Positions 9,161 through 18,227 of a stretch of 64,000 nt of DNA are shown here, piece by piece. A program made the position numbers and the translations under genes. How positions within the stretch are numbered: the stretch's first letter is position 1; the number at the start of each line of letters is the position of its first letter. This DNA comes from Arcobacter sp. CECT 8985 (lineage in GTDB: Bacteria > Campylobacterota > Campylobacteria > Campylobacterales > Arcobacteraceae): the NCBI RefSeq assembly GCF_004116495.1, contig NZ_PDKC01000011.1:1-64000 (forward strand), given 5' to 3'. Below the pieces are notes generated by a model. That model ran no database searches, was not told the origin of the DNA, and saw only the letters and a list, made by a program, of their open reading frames with translations.

Positions 9161-10937
9161 TTAAAAACTCATCTTTTATCCACCATGTAAATAGTCCAAG
9201 TGAATATTTTGGTGTAATTTTTGGCTTGTTAAATTTATTCCAATAAGCAACTCTATAATATGGCGTATAAAAATTTGAAATAACATAATAGTTATATGTT
9301 AAAACTCTATCTAAAGCTCTAACAGCTGAAATTAAATCTGTTCTTGATTTTGCAGTAACAATATAATCAATTATCTTGTCTACTACTTTAGAATTAACTC
9401 CTATCATATTTCTGCTACCTTTTATCTTAGAAGCAGCACTTCCCCAAAAACTTCTTTGTTCATTTCCAGGAGAAGAAGAGACTCTAAATACATTAGCAAT
9501 CATGTCATAATCAAAGTTTCTTACTTTATTAATATATGTTATTTGATCAACAATTCTAATCTTTGCAATAACTCCAATCTTTTTTAAGTTATTAATAAAT
9601 GGATGAATTACTTTTTCTAAAGAAGATGATCCAAGAAGAATTTCAAACTCAAATTTTTTACCATCTTTTCTAAGTACTCCATCTTTAATTTTCCAACCTT
9701 GAGAATATAAGATTTTTAATGCTTTTCTTAACTCATTTCTTATATTTCCATCTCCTTTTGTTTTATTAGCTTCATAAGCTTTACCAAAAACCTCATCAGG
9801 AACTTGACCTTTAAATTGATTTAAAATTTTAAGTTCGCCTTCTGTTGGCAATCCTCTTGCAGCAAGTTCACTATTTTCAAAATAAGAGTTAATTCTTTTA
9901 TATTGATTATAAAAAAGATTTTTATTTGTCCATTCAAAATCAAATGCAAGATTTAAAGCCTTTCTTACCTCTTTATTTTTAAAAATATCTTTTCTTATAT
10001 TAAAAACAAAGCCTTGCATTCCTTTTACATTTTCATGTTTTATCTCATCTTTTATAATTTTATGATTATCAAAATTTTTTCCAGTGTATAATGTCGCCCA
10101 GTTTTTTGCACTATTTTCCATTATATAATCAAATTCACCTGCTTTAAAAGATTCTAATATTACATTTCTATCTTTATAGTAATCATATCTTATTTCTCCA
10201 AAGTTATATTGTCCTACATTTACATTTAAATCTTTTGCCCAATAGTTTTCATCAAGTTTATAAGTTACATATTTTCCATATTTATAATCATCAACTTTAT
10301 ATGGTCCAGATCCTATAGGAACTACGGTATTTGAATTGGAAAAATCTTTATTCTTCCAAAAATGTTTAGGCAAAACCATAAGCTGAGATAAAATTACAGG
10401 TAATTCTTTATTTTTACTATTTTTAAAATTGAACTTTATCGTATATTTATCTATTACTTCAGCATTTTTAACATCACTATAATATTTTTTATACCAAGGA
10501 GCACCTTTACTTATTAAAATATCATATGAAAATTTCACATCTTGGGCAGTTACACTTTTCCCATCTTGAAATTTTGCATTTTTATTTATATAAAACTTTA
10601 CCCAATCATTGTTTTTTGATACTTCTATTTCTTTTGCTATTAAAGGGTAATAAACAGAGCTTTCATCCAAACTTGGAGTCATTAATGAATCATATATCAT
10701 TACTATTCCAGCAACATTATTACCTTTTAAAATAAATGGGTTAAATGAATCAAATGTTCCTGAAATAGCACCTTTAAAAATACCACCTTTTTTTGCATTT
10801 ACATTTACATAATCAAAATGCTTAAAATTCTGAGTATATTTAGGTTTTTCATTTATTGATATATATTTTTGTTTTTTTGCAAAAATATTTGTTGATAAAA
10901 GTGTAAGTAAAAAAATCGCTAAACTTAACTTTTTCAT
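9153..10937 (-). CDS. yejA: Periplasmic peptide-binding protein YejA
   Basis: A 594-residue extracytoplasmic solute-binding protein of family 5. The signal peptide is [20 protein letters not shown] (residues 1-20). The mature part has the peptide-binder hallmarks: [19 protein letters not shown] near the N-terminus, [17 protein letters not shown] around residue 125, and [17 protein letters not shown] around 320. The order yejA-B-E-F matches the enterobacterial operon. The start overlaps exbD by four bases (ATGA), tying peptide import to the upstream TonB machinery. Confidence 0.9.
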   Translation of the reverse strand: MKKLSLAIFLLTLLSTNIFAKKQKYISINEKPKYTQNFKHFDYVNVNAKKGGIFKGAISGTFDSFNPFILKGNNVAGIVMIYDSLMTPSLDESSVYYPLIAKEIEVSKNNDWVKFYINKNAKFQDGKSVTAQDVKFSYDILISKGAPWYKKYYSDVKNAEVIDKYTIKFNFKNSKNKELPVILSQLMVLPKHFWKNKDFSNSNTVVPIGSGPYKVDDYKYGKYVTYKLDENYWAKDLNVNVGQYNFGEIRYDYYKDRNVILESFKAGEFDYIMENSAKNWATLYTGKNFDNHKIIKDEIKHENVKGMQGFVFNIRKDIFKNKEVRKALNLAFDFEWTNKNLFYNQYKRINSYFENSELAARGLPTEGELKILNQFKGQVPDEVFGKAYEANKTKGDGNIRNELRKALKILYSQGWKIKDGVLRKDGKKFEFEILLGSSSLEKVIHPFINNLKKIGVIAKIRIVDQITYINKVRNFDYDMIANVFRVSSSPGNEQRSFWGSAASKIKGSRNMIGVNSKVVDKIIDYIVTAKSRTDLISAVRALDRVLTYNYYVISNFYTPYYRVAYWNKFNKPKITPKYSLGLFTWWIKDEFLND

Positions 10938-11329
10938 TTATTCTCCTTTGTAATTAAAAGCAAATTATTTAGATTTAATTTATTTAAGATATCAAGAAGT
11001 TCAATTACTCTTTTATACTTTACTTCTTTATCTATTTTTACATTTATTGGTGTATCTTTTTTCATCTTTGATAAATTATCTTTTAATAAAGAAAAAGATA
11101 TTTTTTCACCATTATATGCAACTTCATTATCAGAAATTTCTATCATAATCTCTTTTTTCTTTACTACCTTTTGAGTTGATGTAGAATTAGGAAGTGTTAA
11201 ATTTAAAATCGTTTCATTTTTTTTAAACTCACTTGCAACAATAAAAAAGATTAATAATAAAAATACAACATCAATTAATGGAGTTAAGTCCATTGAAATC
11301 AATTCTCTTTTTTTAACTAATCTTTTCAC
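10934..11329 (-). CDS. exbD: ExbD/TolR-type energy transducer
   Basis: A 131-residue protein with one membrane helix (about 15-35) carrying the conserved aspartate in MDLTPLIDVVFLLLIFF, followed by a periplasmic ExbD domain. It uses the proton-motive force together with ExbB to power TonB. The start is GTG at 11329, with AGGA six bases upstream. It overlaps exbB by 17 bases and yejA by four. A TolR identity is possible by sequence, but the tonB gene next door favours ExbD. Confidence 0.9.
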   Translation of the reverse strand: MKRLVKKRELISMDLTPLIDVVFLLLIFFIVASEFKKNETILNLTLPNSTSTQKVVKKKEIMIEISDNEVAYNGEKISFSLLKDNLSKMKKDTPINVKIDKEVKYKRVIELLDILNKLNLNNLLLITKENK

Positions 11330-11855
11330 GAGTTATCCTATTAATAATAATAGATTCATATTTTGTTTCTAATTTAGTTAAAGAACCAGATAAATAGTTA
11401 AACCCAATATAATGAGGTAATGCAACAATTAATCCACCAACAGTTGTAATTAAAGCAAGAGAAATACCTGAAGCAAAAGTATTTGCACCTTGAGAAAAAC
11501 CTGCTGCAGCAATTGTTTCAAATGATTGCAATACACCAATTACAGTTCCTAGAAGGCCTAATATAGGTGCAATTGTCGCAATAATTTTTATTGTATTCAT
11601 ACCTGTTTCACAACTTAAAAGATGTTTTGATGCTCTATTAAATACTGCATCCTCAAGATCTTTTAAATTTGAAGAAGAGTGCTCTTTATGTACTGAAGTT
11701 ATTATTTGAGTTATAACTTTTTGAGCTTTTTTATTTTCAATACTAATTTGAATAAATTTCCATAATAGAATTGAAAGTCCAATGATATTTAAAAAAACTA
11801 GGATATACATTACATATCCTCCAAGATGTATATACTCAATTAATGAATGTTTCAT
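11313..11855 (-). CDS. exbB: ExbB/MotA-TolQ-type proton channel protein
   Basis: A 180-residue membrane protein with three helices (about 12-35, 90-115 and 130-155) and the family signature from IKIIATIAPILGLLGTVIGV to GGLIVALPHYIGF. ExbB is the scaffold of the ExbBD motor that energises TonB. It follows tonB by 14 bases and overlaps exbD. A copy within the receptor operon suggests a dedicated energising complex. Confidence 0.92.
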   Translation of the reverse strand: MKHSLIEYIHLGGYVMYILVFLNIIGLSILLWKFIQISIENKKAQKVITQIITSVHKEHSSSNLKDLEDAVFNRASKHLLSCETGMNTIKIIATIAPILGLLGTVIGVLQSFETIAAAGFSQGANTFASGISLALITTVGGLIVALPHYIGFNYLSGSLTKLETKYESIIINRITREKIS

Positions 11856-11869
11856 TTTTTACCTTTAAT

Positions 11870-12595
11870 TTATTTTATTTGAAATTTTATTGGAACTTTA
11901 ATGTCCAAAAATGCTTTATAAATCTCTTTAGGAAATGGTTCAAAGTGTTTTGTCTTTTCTACTGCTTTTATTGCTGCTTTATCTAACCTTTTTTTTCCAC
12001 TTGATCTAAATAATTTAATATCAACAAACTCACCTGTTTTTAATACTCTAAAATAAACAGTTGCAGTTCCTTGTTCTTTAAATCTTTTTGATAATATTGG
12101 ATATTTTTTATTACTATCAATTTCTGCTCTTAATCTAGTAAGATAAGTTTTTTTAGATTTTTTAAATTTCTCTAAAGATTGAACCTGTTTCTTTTTTGAT
12201 ACAGAAGCTTTTTTTTCTATTTTTTTTGCTTCTTTTTCTACAACTTTTTTAACTTGCTTTCTTTCAACTTTTTTTACAGGTTTTTCTTTAACTTTTTTCT
12301 CTACTTTTTTTACTTTTTTAGGTGCTTTTATCTCTTTTTTTACATATTCTCTTTTTGCTTCTTTTGTTAACGGTTTTTTAAATACTTTTTTCTTTTCTTC
12401 TTTTTTTATCTCTTTTTTCTTCACTTCTTGTTTTTTTACTTTTTGTGGAACTTGAAGCATTGCAAGTTGAACACTCACTTTATTAAAATGAGGTTTATTA
12501 ACTTGCTCTTGTTTTTTTTCATAGAAAAAAGTCAATACAAAATAGTGTAATATAATAATAAAAATAAAAGATAAAAGAAAATATATTTTGTTCAA
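11870..12595 (-). CDS. tonB: TonB energy-transducing protein
   Basis: A 241-residue TonB. An N-terminal membrane anchor (about 5-24) has a His in the helix. A long lysine-rich periplasmic spacer follows (about 50-155, dominated by KK, EK and VK repeats instead of the usual Pro-Lys/Pro-Glu repeats). The C-terminal domain (about 155-241) contains YPILSKRFKEQGTATVYFRV and SSGKKRLDKAAIKAV. The start is TTG at 12595 with AGGA eight bases upstream. The spacer is unusually poor in proline, so it may be more helical than in E. coli TonB. It lies between the protease gene and exbB. Confidence 0.9.
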   Translation of the reverse strand: MNKIYFLLSFIFIIILHYFVLTFFYEKKQEQVNKPHFNKVSVQLAMLQVPQKVKKQEVKKKEIKKEEKKKVFKKPLTKEAKREYVKKEIKAPKKVKKVEKKVKEKPVKKVERKQVKKVVEKEAKKIEKKASVSKKKQVQSLEKFKKSKKTYLTRLRAEIDSNKKYPILSKRFKEQGTATVYFRVLKTGEFVDIKLFRSSGKKRLDKAAIKAVEKTKHFEPFPKEIYKAFLDIKVPIKFQIK

Positions 12596-12605
12596 ATTAT
12601 TTTTC

Positions 12606-15380
12606 CTATTTATTTTTATGTTTTGGATTTAATTCTGTGTATAAAACATCTTTTGCATCAAAATATTTATTTGCTTCTTGTTTTATAATTGAACTATTTA
12701 TATTCGTATAAAGATCTTTATATTTATCAATATCATTTATATTATCTCCATAGTAATATACTTTTTTCAATTGTTGTAACCAAAAAGCTGGATTATTTTT
12801 AGACGATTCTAAAGATAAAAGTGCTTTTTTTCTAAATGCTTGTATATATACTTTTGAAACACCATTCTTCTTAATATCACTTATTACCTCTCTAACAGAA
12901 CTTACAAGTTCTTCTTTTCTTTTTGGATCACAACTAAAATTAATTTGAATTCCTGATTTTACATATGGTTCTCTAATAAAACTAGTTTGAACATTTATTC
13001 TATAAACACCTGATTTTTCTTCTCTTATTTTTTCTCTAAGTTTAATCTTTAAAACTTCTTTTAAAGCAGTTAAATATACAGAATTTTCTAAAGAGTAAGA
13101 AGTATCAATTTTGTATATCATTTTAATTTTAGATAAATTCCTATTATTATAATCTCTTATAAATTCTTGTTTTCCTGATAGAGGTTTTATTCCTCTATAT
13201 TTATAGCTTTCTTCTCTTTTTAGTGTTGGCAAGTTACCTAAATATAATTTTGAATATTTTTCTACTTTTTCTTTACTTATATCTCCAACAATTAAAAATG
13301 TAAAATTATTAAAATCAGAATATCTATCTTTATAAATTCTAAGCATATCCTCTTTATTTAATGAATTTATATCTTCAACAGATGTTCTTTCGAATCTTTT
13401 ATTATGGTTAAAATAAAAAGATTTTAACTCTTTATTAAATTTATTAGAAGGAATAGATTCTTGATCTTTTATTTTTCTTTTTTCTGTATTTTTAATATTT
13501 TCAAAGATATTATTATCGAATCTATATTTTTTACTCATTAAATATACTCTTTGCATTAATAAATTAAAATCATCAATAGTTGTAGCCCCTTGTAAACTTT
13601 CATTATATCTATTGATTTTTGGGTTAACACTAATTATTTTAGAGTTATATATTTTATTTACTTGCAAGATATTATATTTATCTAAACCAGATGAAGATAT
13701 TACACTTGTTGCATATTTGGCATTTACTAAATCTTTTGTTTTATATAAAGAGAATCCACCCCTTGAAATTGCATTTAAAAATACTTTATTTTTTTTATCA
13801 TCACTATATTTATAAACTACTTTTATTCCATTTTCAAGAGTAAATTCATAGAAGTCATATTTTTTATTATGCTTTTCATTTTTTATTTTTACAGGCTTTA
13901 AATAACTTGTATCAATAACTTCTGGTAGCTCTTCTTCTTTTTTAGCTTTTTTAATATGTTTTTGAGATCTAATAAAAGTATCTATAATTTTCTTTTTATC
14001 AACTTTTATATCTAAAGGTGTTTTATAGCTAAGGATTATACTTTTTGTATCCAATATCTGTTTATATTTATTATTTACCTCATTTAGTGTCACATTACTT
14101 AATATTTTATCTACTAATTTAATTGCATACTCTTGATCTATAAGAATTTCATCATTTAATACTGATGATACAATTTTATTTGCATATGATTTTGATGATT
14201 TACTTTTTATATATTTTAGACTTTCATTATTAGCAGTTTTTAATTCTTTAACAATTCTTTTAAACTCATTTTTATCAAATCCATTATGTTTTATACTATA
14301 AATTAAAGATGTTAATTCATCCAATGCTGTATATTTATCTTTTTTATTTAAATATGTTGTGCTAAAAGAAAATGTTCTTAGATTTGATACAAAATCTCGT
14401 GAATTTAAATTTGTATTTTTTATTACTGGATTAACTTTTAATATTTGTTCACTTGCTTTTATATTAAATAGATTTGCTGCTAATACCCTTAATACCAATT
14501 GTTTATAATCTTTATCTGTTTTTATCTTATCTCTATCGTGGTAATAATTAATACTAATACCTGGTTTTATTAACTCTTTATCTTTTAAAACCATAGCCGT
14601 TATTTCATCTATTTTTTTAACAGCTCTATTTGCAGGTTTTCTTTTTGATTTATTTTTTAAATAAGAAAAATTCTTTTTAATTAAATTTTCTATATTTTTA
14701 ATATCAATATCACCTGTAACAACTAAATGCATTAATTCTGGTCTATACCAATCATCATAAAAATCTTTAACTCTTTTTAAAGAAGTGTTTTTGACAATAT
14801 CTAAATCCCCTATTGGTGTTCTTGTTCTATATTTACTATTTTTGTAAATAGTACCTTTCATTTGTTGATAAAGTCTAAAATTAAGATTATTTCTTACTCT
14901 TGCTTCTTCTAAAATTACACCTCTTTCTTTGTCTAGTTCTTTTTGATCAAAACTAATTGCACCTGCCCAATCTGAAAAAATCAACATAGCTTTTTCTAGA
15001 TTATCATTTTTTAAAGGAAGATCCATTTTATAAAGAGTTCTTGTTGTAGTTGTACTTGCATTTATATCTGCACCGAAACCAACACCAATTGATTCTAAGA
15101 ATTTAATAATTTTATTACCTTCAAAGTGTTTTGTTCCATTAAAAGCCATATGCTCAACAAAATGAGCAAGACCTTTTTGATCATCATCCTCTTCTAAAGA
15201 ACCAGCTTTTACAACTAGTTGTATATATGCTTTTTTCTTAGGTTTACTATTCTTTTTTATTGTATATTTAAATCCATTCTTTAGTTCACCATGCACATAA
15301 CTTTTATCCTCTGGTAAAAGTTTTGCATTTGTAAAACTAAAACAGAAAACTAATATAAGTATGTTTGTTAATATTCTCAT
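12606..15380 (-). CDS. Periplasmic M16 zinc protease, PqqL/FusC-like
   Basis: A 924-residue, four-domain M16 metalloprotease with a signal peptide (about 1-19). The inverted zinc motif HFVEH is at residues 73-77, and the third ligand is expected in KERGVILEEAR near Glu152. The second half (about 500-924) is the inactive M16 repeat that closes the clamshell. The length matches E. coli PqqL (931 residues) and Pectobacterium FusC, which degrade imported proteins after TonB-dependent uptake. Its place between the receptor and tonB genes supports the same role: trimming an imported protein into peptides for YejABEF. The real substrate is unknown. Confidence 0.85.
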   Translation of the reverse strand: MRILTNILILVFCFSFTNAKLLPEDKSYVHGELKNGFKYTIKKNSKPKKKAYIQLVVKAGSLEEDDDQKGLAHFVEHMAFNGTKHFEGNKIIKFLESIGVGFGADINASTTTTRTLYKMDLPLKNDNLEKAMLIFSDWAGAISFDQKELDKERGVILEEARVRNNLNFRLYQQMKGTIYKNSKYRTRTPIGDLDIVKNTSLKRVKDFYDDWYRPELMHLVVTGDIDIKNIENLIKKNFSYLKNKSKRKPANRAVKKIDEITAMVLKDKELIKPGISINYYHDRDKIKTDKDYKQLVLRVLAANLFNIKASEQILKVNPVIKNTNLNSRDFVSNLRTFSFSTTYLNKKDKYTALDELTSLIYSIKHNGFDKNEFKRIVKELKTANNESLKYIKSKSSKSYANKIVSSVLNDEILIDQEYAIKLVDKILSNVTLNEVNNKYKQILDTKSIILSYKTPLDIKVDKKKIIDTFIRSQKHIKKAKKEEELPEVIDTSYLKPVKIKNEKHNKKYDFYEFTLENGIKVVYKYSDDKKNKVFLNAISRGGFSLYKTKDLVNAKYATSVISSSGLDKYNILQVNKIYNSKIISVNPKINRYNESLQGATTIDDFNLLMQRVYLMSKKYRFDNNIFENIKNTEKRKIKDQESIPSNKFNKELKSFYFNHNKRFERTSVEDINSLNKEDMLRIYKDRYSDFNNFTFLIVGDISKEKVEKYSKLYLGNLPTLKREESYKYRGIKPLSGKQEFIRDYNNRNLSKIKMIYKIDTSYSLENSVYLTALKEVLKIKLREKIREEKSGVYRINVQTSFIREPYVKSGIQINFSCDPKRKEELVSSVREVISDIKKNGVSKVYIQAFRKKALLSLESSKNNPAFWLQQLKKVYYYGDNINDIDKYKDLYTNINSSIIKQEANKYFDAKDVLYTELNPKHKNK

Positions 15381-16651
15381 TTTTTTCCTTTTTCAATATT
15401 TAATTTGTTAAATAAAAAAAGTGCTAAAATAGTATAAACACCACCTATTGAAATTAAGACTAATGGATAGATTTTATTTTTTAATGATTGTTTAGTATAG
15501 ATATAATAAACAAGAAGTAATATTGCTATTATAAAATATAAGATATATGATATTTTACTTATATCATAAAACTTCAATGTATATATTCCATTTTCTGTTT
15601 TTTTAAATCTTAATTTAAAAGGTAATAATAAAGAACTAATATTTTCATATAACTCTCCATTATCAATTTTATATTTTAACTCTTTTGATTTTATTGTATT
15701 GTAATTCAAATCCATTACTATTTTTTCAATTACTTTTTCATTTGATTCGAAATCATAAGATTTTAAAGTAATGATTTTATTATATGGAGTAGAACTTAGC
15801 ATTAATGATTTTGAATTATAATCAAAATCTTTAACTGGAAGTTTTATTAATTTATAATTATTATAAGTTAATAAATAGACATCTTTACTTTGCGAAACTA
15901 ATAATCCATAAAATTGTTTATGATAATTCTCTTTTACTAATAAAAATTTAGTTTTTACACCTTTTGTATCTACTTTTTTTAACATGATTTTATTATTTAT
16001 TTGTTTCATATGAAATAGAAAATTATTGCTATCTAATAAAAAGTACCCCTCATCAAATGGCTTAGCAGTTGAAGGTGTTCCAAATGCTTCTTTTAAAGGA
16101 AACTTTGCACCTATTTCTTTTAATCTATTAGTTATAAATGTAGTTTTTTCTTTATTTTCTTCATTTGAAATTGTATTTATAAAAGTAATTGAGTTTTTGT
16201 TTAAAGTAAATAATTCATCAGGCAATGTTAAAGAACTATATTTAGGATTTGATTCAAGAAGTGGATATAAATTAACTAATTTTGTATTAATAATTCCTGG
16301 ATTAACCTTTATGTGTGATTTTTGACTTCTTATTAAATTTACATTTCTTTGAAACTGAGAAAACCCTTCAGGAAAATTTTTTGTTTTAACTAAATCATAA
16401 TAAAATGTGAATGGTCTTTTTTTCTTATACTCATCTAAAGTATATTCAACAGATTCATCAAAGTTTGTATATTTTATTTTTTTATTTTTTTTATCTACAT
16501 TTACTTTTATAAAATCTTTTGTAACAGGAGAATAATAAATATTTTGTACAGAAGAAGGTGTAGCTAAAAAATCTTTTACAATTTTAGGTAAATAAAGACT
16601 AAAAGTAAGTGCTGAAACTATAATAATTAAATATATTCTTAAATTTCTCAT
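15377..16651 (-). CDS. Membrane-anchored protein of unknown function, ABC-module partner
   Basis: A 424-residue protein. One helix lies at the N-terminus (about 5-24). A long extracytoplasmic region (about 30-350) with a beta-strand-rich pattern follows, and two or three helices close the C-terminus (about 355-415). I do not recognise a named function. The layout recalls proteins labelled DUF4857 that sit beside small ABC exporters, but that is memory and not a search result. It overlaps both the permease and the protease genes by four bases (ATGA), so it is made together with them. It is probably the periplasmic-facing part of the ATPase/permease unit. Confidence 0.6.
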   Translation of the reverse strand: MRNLRIYLIIIVSALTFSLYLPKIVKDFLATPSSVQNIYYSPVTKDFIKVNVDKKNKKIKYTNFDESVEYTLDEYKKKRPFTFYYDLVKTKNFPEGFSQFQRNVNLIRSQKSHIKVNPGIINTKLVNLYPLLESNPKYSSLTLPDELFTLNKNSITFINTISNEENKEKTTFITNRLKEIGAKFPLKEAFGTPSTAKPFDEGYFLLDSNNFLFHMKQINNKIMLKKVDTKGVKTKFLLVKENYHKQFYGLLVSQSKDVYLLTYNNYKLIKLPVKDFDYNSKSLMLSSTPYNKIITLKSYDFESNEKVIEKIVMDLNYNTIKSKELKYKIDNGELYENISSLLLPFKLRFKKTENGIYTLKFYDISKISYILYFIIAILLLVYYIYTKQSLKNKIYPLVLISIGGVYTILALFLFNKLNIEKGKK

Positions 16652-17325
16652 TTTATATATCCTTTTGTATAAGAAGTAAAAACATCAAAAACAATAATGA
16701 TATAAACAATAAGAACAGTAATTACAAAAACATTTAAATTTGTACTAACAAAATAACCTAATTTTGATAAAGCTATATATTTATCAATTATCAAATAAGA
16801 AACTAATATATACGTAATTTTTCTAATTCCTTTTGGTTCTAAAAATACTATCATTGTAGTGAAATAACAAAGTAATGATGCAATAAAAGATGGTAATACT
16901 CTTGAAAATACTGCATAAAATACTTCTGTAGGAAAAGATGAAGTAATCATAAAAAAATAAATAACTGTTATTATAGAAAAAATTAATACTAAAAATATTC
17001 CTCCAACAGATACTAATGCAGAAATAAGTAAATTTTGACTCATTGGTAAATGCAAGAATAGTCTAATTCTTCCATTTGTAACTTCTGGATAAAATTGAGC
17101 CGTTGCTAGAAATATTGCAAAAAGCATGCATACATATTCTAAGTTACTATAATCAAAGACTCCCATTTGAGTAATCATCAAAATTGCATTTGTAGAACTA
17201 TATTGAACAAGTGAGTCTTGAATTGAAAAGTAAGTATTAAATAAACAACATGCAATTAAAATTAAAAATATAGATATAATTTTAATTGTTTTTAGGTACT
17301 CTTTATAAATAATCATATTAAACAT
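16648..17325 (-). CDS. ABC-2-type permease subunit
   Basis: A 225-residue integral membrane protein with about six helices (near 14-33, 62-80, 98-128, 140-165, 168-190 and 195-215). The topology fits the small ABC-2-type permeases that pair with a separate ATPase. The start overlaps the ATPase stop as TAATG. The substrate cannot be inferred from sequence. With the 424-residue partner downstream, it forms a three-gene ABC unit inserted between the TonB receptor and the protease. Confidence 0.7.
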   Translation of the reverse strand: MFNMIIYKEYLKTIKIISIFLILIACCLFNTYFSIQDSLVQYSSTNAILMITQMGVFDYSNLEYVCMLFAIFLATAQFYPEVTNGRIRLFLHLPMSQNLLISALVSVGGIFLVLIFSIITVIYFFMITSSFPTEVFYAVFSRVLPSFIASLLCYFTTMIVFLEPKGIRKITYILVSYLIIDKYIALSKLGYFVSTNLNVFVITVLIVYIIIVFDVFTSYTKGYIK

Positions 17326-18215
17326 TAATATCTTCCTGTATAACCCATAAAAGATTCTTCTAAATTCATAGATATCTCTTCAATATCTTCATATAATAAA
17401 TTTTGATTTTTCATATACTCTTTTATAAAAACTAAGTCATTAAAACTATAAATATATGAGTAATCATTAAAACTTTCAAAATTTACAATTATAGAATTTA
17501 AATCAATTTTGTGAGCATTTAATTTTTTTATTTTGTATTTTTTAAATGTAGATTCAAACTCTTTTAAAGAGCTTTGAAGTAAAGGCTGAGTTCTATCTAA
17601 AATAATAATATCATCTAAAACATTCTCTAAGTTTTGCATAATATGAGTAGTCATGAGAACAGTTTTATTATTTTTAATTACATACTCTTTTAAATACTCT
17701 AAGAATAAACTTCTATATCCAACATCTAATCCTAATGAGTAATCATCTAAAATTAATAAATCAGCATCTTGTGCAAAAATAAGTCCAAGAACTACTTGTG
17801 AACGTTGACCACATGACATTTTTCTTATTATCTGATTTTTTGGAACTGATAATTTTGAAACAAGTTCATAATATAACTCTTTTTTCCATCTATTTGGATA
17901 GAATTTTGAATAAAATTTTTCAATTTGTTCAATAGTCATAAAATCATATTGAACATGACCTTCATGTAAAAGCCCTATTCTCTGCTTTGTTTTTGGAGTT
18001 AATTCATGTGAGTTTTCATTGTAAACTAAACATTCTCCTGATGTTGGTTCCAAAAACCCCATTAATATATTTATTGTTGTTGATTTTCCAACTCCATTTT
18101 TACCTAAAAGTCCAACAATCTTGCCTTTTGGAATAGAAAAAGAAAAATCTTCAAAAATTTTTCTTTTTCCATAATAATGTGTTAAATTTTTACATTCAAT
18201 TATATTTTCAATCAT
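17325..18215 (-). CDS. ABC transporter ATP-binding protein with divergent motifs
   Basis: A 296-residue ATPase. Walker A is GKNGVGKST near residue 38. The signature is MSCGQ rather than LSGGQ. The Walker B region reads LLILDDYSLGLD, where the usual LLLDEPTSGLD has a catalytic Glu; here Asp follows the Walker B Asp. The last 80 residues form an extra domain typical of ABC-2 ATPases. The Glu-to-Asp change need not abolish hydrolysis but is unusual. It lies 12 bases after the receptor gene and overlaps the permease gene by one base. Confidence 0.82.
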   Translation of the reverse strand: MIENIIECKNLTHYYGKRKIFEDFSFSIPKGKIVGLLGKNGVGKSTTINILMGFLEPTSGECLVYNENSHELTPKTKQRIGLLHEGHVQYDFMTIEQIEKFYSKFYPNRWKKELYYELVSKLSVPKNQIIRKMSCGQRSQVVLGLIFAQDADLLILDDYSLGLDVGYRSLFLEYLKEYVIKNNKTVLMTTHIMQNLENVLDDIIILDRTQPLLQSSLKEFESTFKKYKIKKLNAHKIDLNSIIVNFESFNDYSYIYSFNDLVFIKEYMKNQNLLYEDIEEISMNLEESFMGYTGRY

Positions 18216-18227
18216 TGCTACTAATCC

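Noticed and set aside
5449-10937. Microcin C production or immunity locus around yejABEF
   Set aside because: No MccB-type adenylyltransferase, precursor peptide or immunity peptidase gene was found. The genes fit import only.
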